Shown here one piece after another: positions 5,372-8,184 of a stretch of DNA of 8,184 nt (the stretch's first letter is position 1; each line of letters starts with the position of its first letter). Below the pieces are notes generated by a model. It was not told where the DNA came from. It was given only the letters and a program-made list of their open reading frames with translations, and did not search any database. Both the position numbers and the translations under genes were made by a program. Source of the stretch: an uncultured Alistipes sp. (GTDB lineage: Bacteria; Bacteroidota; Bacteroidia; Bacteroidales; UBA932); the NCBI GenBank assembly GCA_900544195.1, contig UQUJ01000089.1:1-8184 (forward strand). The letters are read 5' to 3'.

Positions 5372-6463
5372 ATGGAACGTACACTTGACATCATCCCCGT
5401 CTCCGAGTGGGGATTTTTCGACGAGAGCATTCCCCCTCTCGTTATCGCCGGTCCTTGCAGCGCCGAGTCTGAGCTGCAGGTGATGATGACCGCCAAAGGC
5501 CTTCACGAATTCGGCATCCATGTTTTCCGCGCGGGAATATGGAAGCCCCGCACCCATCCCGGATCCTTCGAGGGTGTCGGCACACCAGGCCTTAAGTGGC
5601 TCCAGAAGGTGAAGAATGAATATGGAATGAAGGTCTGCACCGAGGTAGCCAATGAGAAGCACGTCTATGAATGTCTGAAATATGGCATAGACATGGTCTG
5701 GATCGGAGCACGGACTACGGCTAATCCGTTCCTCGTGCAGGAGATCGCCGACGCGTTGAGGGACACGGATATTCCGGTCTTGGTCAAGAATCCGGTGAAT
5801 CCTGACATTGATCTATGGGTCGGGGCTCTCGAAAGACTCAACCGGGCGGGGATCAGAAAACTGGGCGTTATCCATCGCGGATTCTCTACCTCGCAGAAAA
5901 TCCCGTACAGAAATTTTCCGGGCTGGCAGATGGCGGTTGAGCTTCGCACCCGCTACCCTAAGCTTCCGTTCTTTGCGGATCCGAGTCATATGGGGGGCTC
6001 ACGCCAGTATCTCAAAGAGTTGTCACAGAGGGCGATGGATCTTGGCTTGGACGGCCTGATGATCGAGTCCCATTGCGATCCTTCCTGCGCGTTGAGCGAT
6101 GCCAAACAGCAGTTGGTTCCGTCAGATCTGAAGGCTTTGCTTGAGAGCCTTACCGTCCGTCAGAAGGTCTCCAATGACAAGGAATATAACGAAGGCATCG
6201 AGCAGCTCCGTTCCCAGATTGACATCATCGACGAGAACCTGCTTGTCGCCCTTGGTTCCAGAATGGAGATCTCCCGCAGGATAGGCGAGTTCAAGAAGGC
6301 GCACAACATCGCCATTGTCCAGGCTTCCCGTTGGGACAGCATCCTATCCTCGATGATAGAGAAAGGCAAGGACTACGGCCTCTCCGAGGAGTTCATCACA
6401 GCCTTTTTCACCGCCATCCACGATGCTTCAGTCGCGGAACAGAACAGGATTCTGGAGCGGTAG
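5372..6463 (+). CDS. aroF: Bifunctional DAHP synthase (type I-beta) / chorismate mutase (AroQ) fusion
   Basis: Residues about 1-262 form a type I-beta DAHP synthase, condensing phosphoenolpyruvate and erythrose 4-phosphate at the entry of the shikimate pathway. Motifs: AGPCSAES (26-33, metal-binding Cys29), WKPRTHPGSFEG (57-68), LVKNPVNPD (137-145), VIHRGFS (166-172), FADPSHMGGS (201-210, His206), IESH (231-234) and the LSDAKQQL segment (241-248). Residues about 274-363 are an AroQ chorismate mutase domain with QLRSQIDIID (278-287), SRMEISRRIGEFK (296-308) and AEQNRIL (355-361), turning chorismate into prephenate. The same domain order is known in Prevotella and Porphyromonas enzymes, where the mutase domain also serves allosteric control by prephenate. 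Here it supplies the substrate shared by pheA and tyrA. It ends the operon and converges on the hip module. Confidence 0.95.
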   Translation: MERTLDIIPVSEWGFFDESIPPLVIAGPCSAESELQVMMTAKGLHEFGIHVFRAGIWKPRTHPGSFEGVGTPGLKWLQKVKNEYGMKVCTEVANEKHVYECLKYGIDMVWIGARTTANPFLVQEIADALRDTDIPVLVKNPVNPDIDLWVGALERLNRAGIRKLGVIHRGFSTSQKIPYRNFPGWQMAVELRTRYPKLPFFADPSHMGGSRQYLKELSQRAMDLGLDGLMIESHCDPSCALSDAKQQLVPSDLKALLESLTVRQKVSNDKEYNEGIEQLRSQIDIIDENLLVALGSRMEISRRIGEFKKAHNIAIVQASRWDSILSSMIEKGKDYGLSEEFITAFFTAIHDASVAEQNRILER

Positions 6464-6473
6464 GCTCCAGAAT
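6449..6473. terminator. Convergent-gene hairpin, possible bidirectional terminator
   Basis: ATTCTGGAGC (6449-6458) and GCTCCAGAAT (6464-6473) form a perfect 10-bp stem with loop GGTAG. The loop holds the aroF stop codon (6461-6463), and the right arm touches the hipT stop (6473-6475). Neither strand shows a long T-run after the stem, so it may be a weak bidirectional terminator or a 3'-end protecting hairpin for both mRNAs. Confidence 0.6.
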
Positions 6474-7444
6474 TATCTTAGCCGTGACAGTCTGTTTTCA
6501 ATCAGTGCCCTGTAAAGGTCTTTTGTCTCGTCAGGAAGAAATGACCTGTCCAGAATGTCAAACCAGAGGGGCTTGTTAGAAATCATTCTGCCAATGATCC
6601 ATCTGCACACCTTTGTTTCAATCCCGGCAGCTGTCATCGCTTTTTCGAATGCGTCTCGGTCATATCCTGTTATGCCCTCTCTACCTTCCGTCCCGCTTCC
6701 TTCCAAAGGCATAGCCAGTTCGTCTTTGTCCTCGATCCCTGTCAGGAGCACCGCAAGCAGGTCATATGCCGGTGAAAGGGTGTAATCGCTGCCATCGGTT
6801 GAAATCAATGAGAAATTCTTGCAGTGCATGTCCGAGTTGCCGGTTATCCACGAAAACAGCACAATCTCCCAGAAGCGCTGGACATCCAGAAGCGGAGCGG
6901 AAGAGAGCATGCTCACCACGGCTGACAATTGAGAGTACGAGCCAAGGTATTTGTGTTCTGTGAGTCTGTTTGTAAGCTGGCACATGTCCAGCATAGAGTA
7001 TTTCTGTCCTTTCGGGCCTCTGTCCATCCTTTTGGTGATGTATGCGAGTTCTCCGTCTGACATTCTGATCAATCCGTGTCTGGCCGTGCGGATCCCCGAA
7101 GCCTCCGCCATGTTCATTGTCACATTCTCCAATTCCGGCATTGACTTGTAGGCAGGGCTTTGCGGTTTGAGAATGTATCCTCCCCACAATCCCACAATAG
7201 TCAGCCTGTCCTCTTCGTTGCGGCCTCCCTTGTTGATGTCCAGAGCCAGTTTGGCCTGAACCCCGGTCACCGAGGTGCTGGACTTGATGACTTCGAATGC
7301 CAGTTCCGAGATGTTATCCCTTGAATATGGCAGTACAGGCACTTTCGGACATCCGAAAAGCCTTTTCGCACATGATGAATGATAGTCCCTCTCGCCTTCC
7401 TTCAAGGACTTGCCGCAGCAGAGGCATAGATTATTTGTCTCCAT
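6473..7444 (-). CDS. hipT: HipA/HipT-type serine/threonine kinase toxin with N-terminal zinc ribbon
   Basis: This is a HipA-like C-terminal kinase domain encoded separately from the HipA N-domain. Residues 7-25 hold a small zinc-ribbon-like motif (Cys7-x2-Cys10, His22, Cys25). The Gly-rich loop is SSTSVTGVQAK (55-65); Ser58 and Thr60 occupy the places of the two phospho-serines of the HipT SIS motif. YILKP (90-94) supplies the ATP-binding Lys93. The catalytic segment GNSDMHCKNFSLI (202-214) has Asp205 and Asn210, and LSPAYDLL (223-230) has the metal-binding Asp228. All key kinase residues are present, so it should be active. Known HipA and HipT phosphorylate aminoacyl-tRNA synthetases (GltX and TrpS); the target here is unknown. 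The start overlaps the upstream gene by 14 bases, indicating translational coupling. Confidence 0.9.
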   Translation of the reverse strand: METNNLCLCCGKSLKEGERDYHSSCAKRLFGCPKVPVLPYSRDNISELAFEVIKSSTSVTGVQAKLALDINKGGRNEEDRLTIVGLWGGYILKPQSPAYKSMPELENVTMNMAEASGIRTARHGLIRMSDGELAYITKRMDRGPKGQKYSMLDMCQLTNRLTEHKYLGSYSQLSAVVSMLSSAPLLDVQRFWEIVLFSWITGNSDMHCKNFSLISTDGSDYTLSPAYDLLAVLLTGIEDKDELAMPLEGSGTEGREGITGYDRDAFEKAMTAAGIETKVCRWIIGRMISNKPLWFDILDRSFLPDETKDLYRALIENRLSRLR

Positions 7445-7757
7445 AATGCTCTCTCACGCTAAGATTACCTATGCAGTCCTTACAACAAGCCAGCAGTAAG
7501 GACATCCTGTCTCTTGGATCTATTTTCCAGGATTTGTGGACAATGTCAAGCAACCATCCTTCCGGGATCAGTCCATCGAAGACGGGGAACATCATTTCTT
7601 TTGAATATTCAGACTCGGTCAACGGCATTGTCGGGCTGATGGCCTTGGCTCCCGCAGATTTCAGGTAGTTGCCGTCATAAGAGAAATGGTACCCTTCCGA
7701 ATCTTCTGTCAGAATCCCACAGAATGAGTCGTCAATGTAAATGTCAGCCTTTTTCAT
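7431..7757 (-). CDS. hipS: Stand-alone HipA N-terminal domain protein (HipS-like antitoxin)
   Basis: This 108-residue protein matches only the HipA N-terminal subdomain (couple_hipA type). Its core is AISPTMPLTESEY (39-51), MFPVFDGLIPEGWLLD (56-71) and RDRMSLLLACCKDCIGNLSV (82-101). In canonical HipA this domain is fused to the kinase. In HipBST of enteropathogenic E. coli it is a separate small protein, HipS, which neutralises the HipT kinase. The gene order here, hipB-hipS-hipT, is the same as in HipBST. The start codon overlaps the hipB stop in a TAATG junction, and the end overlaps hipT by 14 bases. The antitoxin role is inferred from order and domain, not shown by the sequence. Confidence 0.85.
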   Translation of the reverse strand: MKKADIYIDDSFCGILTEDSEGYHFSYDGNYLKSAGAKAISPTMPLTESEYSKEMMFPVFDGLIPEGWLLDIVHKSWKIDPRDRMSLLLACCKDCIGNLSVREHYGDK

Positions 7758-7954
7758 TATTCATTGATCTTATGCGCCTGAAGTTCCTCACCAAAGAGCT
7801 TGAGCACTTGATTGACTTTGTCTAACCGGACGGTGTTCTTACCGTTTTCCAGTTCCCTGACGAACCTGACACCGACCCCGGATCTTTCTGCCAGTTCAAT
7901 CTGGGTCAGTCCGAATGTTTTCCTTTTTTTACGAATATGTTCCCCGATACTCAT
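7757..7954 (-). CDS. hipB: HipB-like Xre-family antitoxin/repressor
   Basis: A 65-residue helix-turn-helix protein with the Cro/C1 pattern: IGEHIRKKRK (3-12), then TQIELAERSGV (17-27) as first helix and turn, and the recognition helix through VGVRFVRELENGK (27-39). The C-terminal part, TVRLDKVNQVLKLFGEEL (41-58), is the last helices of the fold. It should dimerise, bind operators in its own promoter and join the HipS/HipT complex. I chose the ATG at 7954 because family members begin with MSIGEHIRKKRK-like sequence and because the promoter lies just upstream. An in-frame GTG at 8164 would give a 135-residue form that would run through that promoter, which I reject. Confidence 0.9.
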   Translation of the reverse strand: MSIGEHIRKKRKTFGLTQIELAERSGVGVRFVRELENGKNTVRLDKVNQVLKLFGEELQAHKINE

Positions 7955-7970
7955 TTCAAACGAAAATATA

Positions 7971-8025
7971 GTCCCTTTCGGGTACAAAAATAATGAAAAT
8001 TCGTTAATATCATCCCTTTCGGGAT
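7971..8025. promoter_or_regulatory. Two candidate HipB operators flanking the hipBST promoter
   Basis: The 11-base sequence TCCCTTTCGGG occurs at 7972-7982 and 8013-8023. The distal copy extends to a palindrome, ATCCCTTTCGGGAT (8012-8025), with arms ATCCC and GGGAT. The proximal copy keeps CCC/GGG only. Their centres are 41 bp apart, close to four helical turns. The E. coli HipB operators have the same style (TATCC-N8-GGATA), although the spacing of half-sites is shorter here. One copy overlaps the predicted transcription start and the other the expected -33 region, as needed for autorepression. Confidence 0.65.
7985..7992 (-). promoter_or_regulatory. -7 box of the hipBST promoter
   Basis: Read on the minus strand, 7992 to 7985 is TATTTTTG, a match to TAnnTTTG. 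It lies about 30 bases upstream of the hipB ATG, giving a start of transcription near 7979 and a short leader. I see no clear -33 box; the place where it should be is occupied by the distal copy of the repeated operator-like sequence. Confidence 0.6.
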
Positions 8026-8184
8026 TGTTTTTTTGCCGTGTGTAATCTGCCAAGAAAGATAACGAAGCCTTCCCGTCGCCGAGTTTGCCGAACAGTCTTT
8101 GCCGGATAATCGACCTAAACGACCTTCCAACCGTCGATGCGGCGGTTTCGGTGGAGAAGTTCACGCCGACTCTGAATATCCTTC
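8026..8184. other. Right-edge stretch upstream of hipB, no assignable gene
   Basis: From about 8040 to the edge, frames stay open on both strands. On the minus strand the frame that continues into hipB is open from the window edge. On the plus strand a frame is open from about 8046 but lacks an ATG. I recognise no family in either translation. The stretch could contain the end of a gene that lies mainly outside the window, or gene debris. I make no call. Confidence 0.3.

Noticed and set aside
6473..7954. A functional link between the hip kinase (HipT targets TrpS in E. coli) and the neighbouring aromatic amino acid operon.
   Set aside because: The modules are on opposite strands, have separate promoters, and toxin-antitoxin loci are mobile; the proximity is most simply chance.
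7955..8164. An N-terminal extension of HipB from a GTG at 8164 (135 residues).
   Set aside because: The extension covers the -7 box and both operator-like repeats, has no recognisable domain, and the HTH family start coincides with the ATG at 7954.

Overview
The window looks like a chromosomal segment of a Bacteroidota bacterium, most likely Bacteroidales. The evidence is: promoter -7 boxes of the TAnnTTTG type, a fused DAHP synthase/chorismate mutase with the mutase at the C-terminus, the order prephenate dehydratase - aminotransferase - prephenate dehydrogenase - DAHP synthase/mutase, and a split HipA with a zinc-ribbon-bearing kinase half. I cannot assign a genus from the sequence alone.

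Layout. 1-678 has no convincing gene. It starts with a 51-bp tandem array (four full copies, 5-220), followed by a stretch rich in inverted repeats and a promoter. 679-2019 holds pyrH (UMP kinase) and frr (ribosome recycling factor). 2082-2335 is a regulatory leader. 2336-6463 is a four-gene aromatic amino acid operon: pheA, a PLP aminotransferase, tyrA, and a DAHP synthase-chorismate mutase fusion. A repeat-rich spacer (4375-4514) separates the aminotransferase from tyrA. On the minus strand, converging on the operon, 7954-6473 encodes a three-gene HipBST-like toxin-antitoxin module: an Xre-type HipB, a stand-alone HipA N-terminal domain (HipS-like), and a HipA/HipT-type kinase. Its promoter carries two copies of a candidate HipB operator.

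How the genes work together. The fusion enzyme supplies both the entry step of the shikimate pathway and the chorismate-to-prephenate step. PheA and TyrA split prephenate toward phenylpyruvate and 4-hydroxyphenylpyruvate. The aminotransferase can convert both keto acids to Phe and Tyr.

The most interesting feature is an apparent ribosome-mediated transcription attenuator in front of pheA. It has an unannotated 19-residue leader peptide, MMMSTRFYSFGFYFFYRGR, in which eight of ten consecutive codons are Phe or Tyr. A strong terminator (2237-2269) and a competing antiterminator (2186-2247) share bases, and the antiterminator's 5' arm starts four bases after the leader stop codon. The leader reads both end products of the operon. 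Its promoter sits so close to the first ATG that the leader peptide may be translated from a nearly leaderless mRNA.
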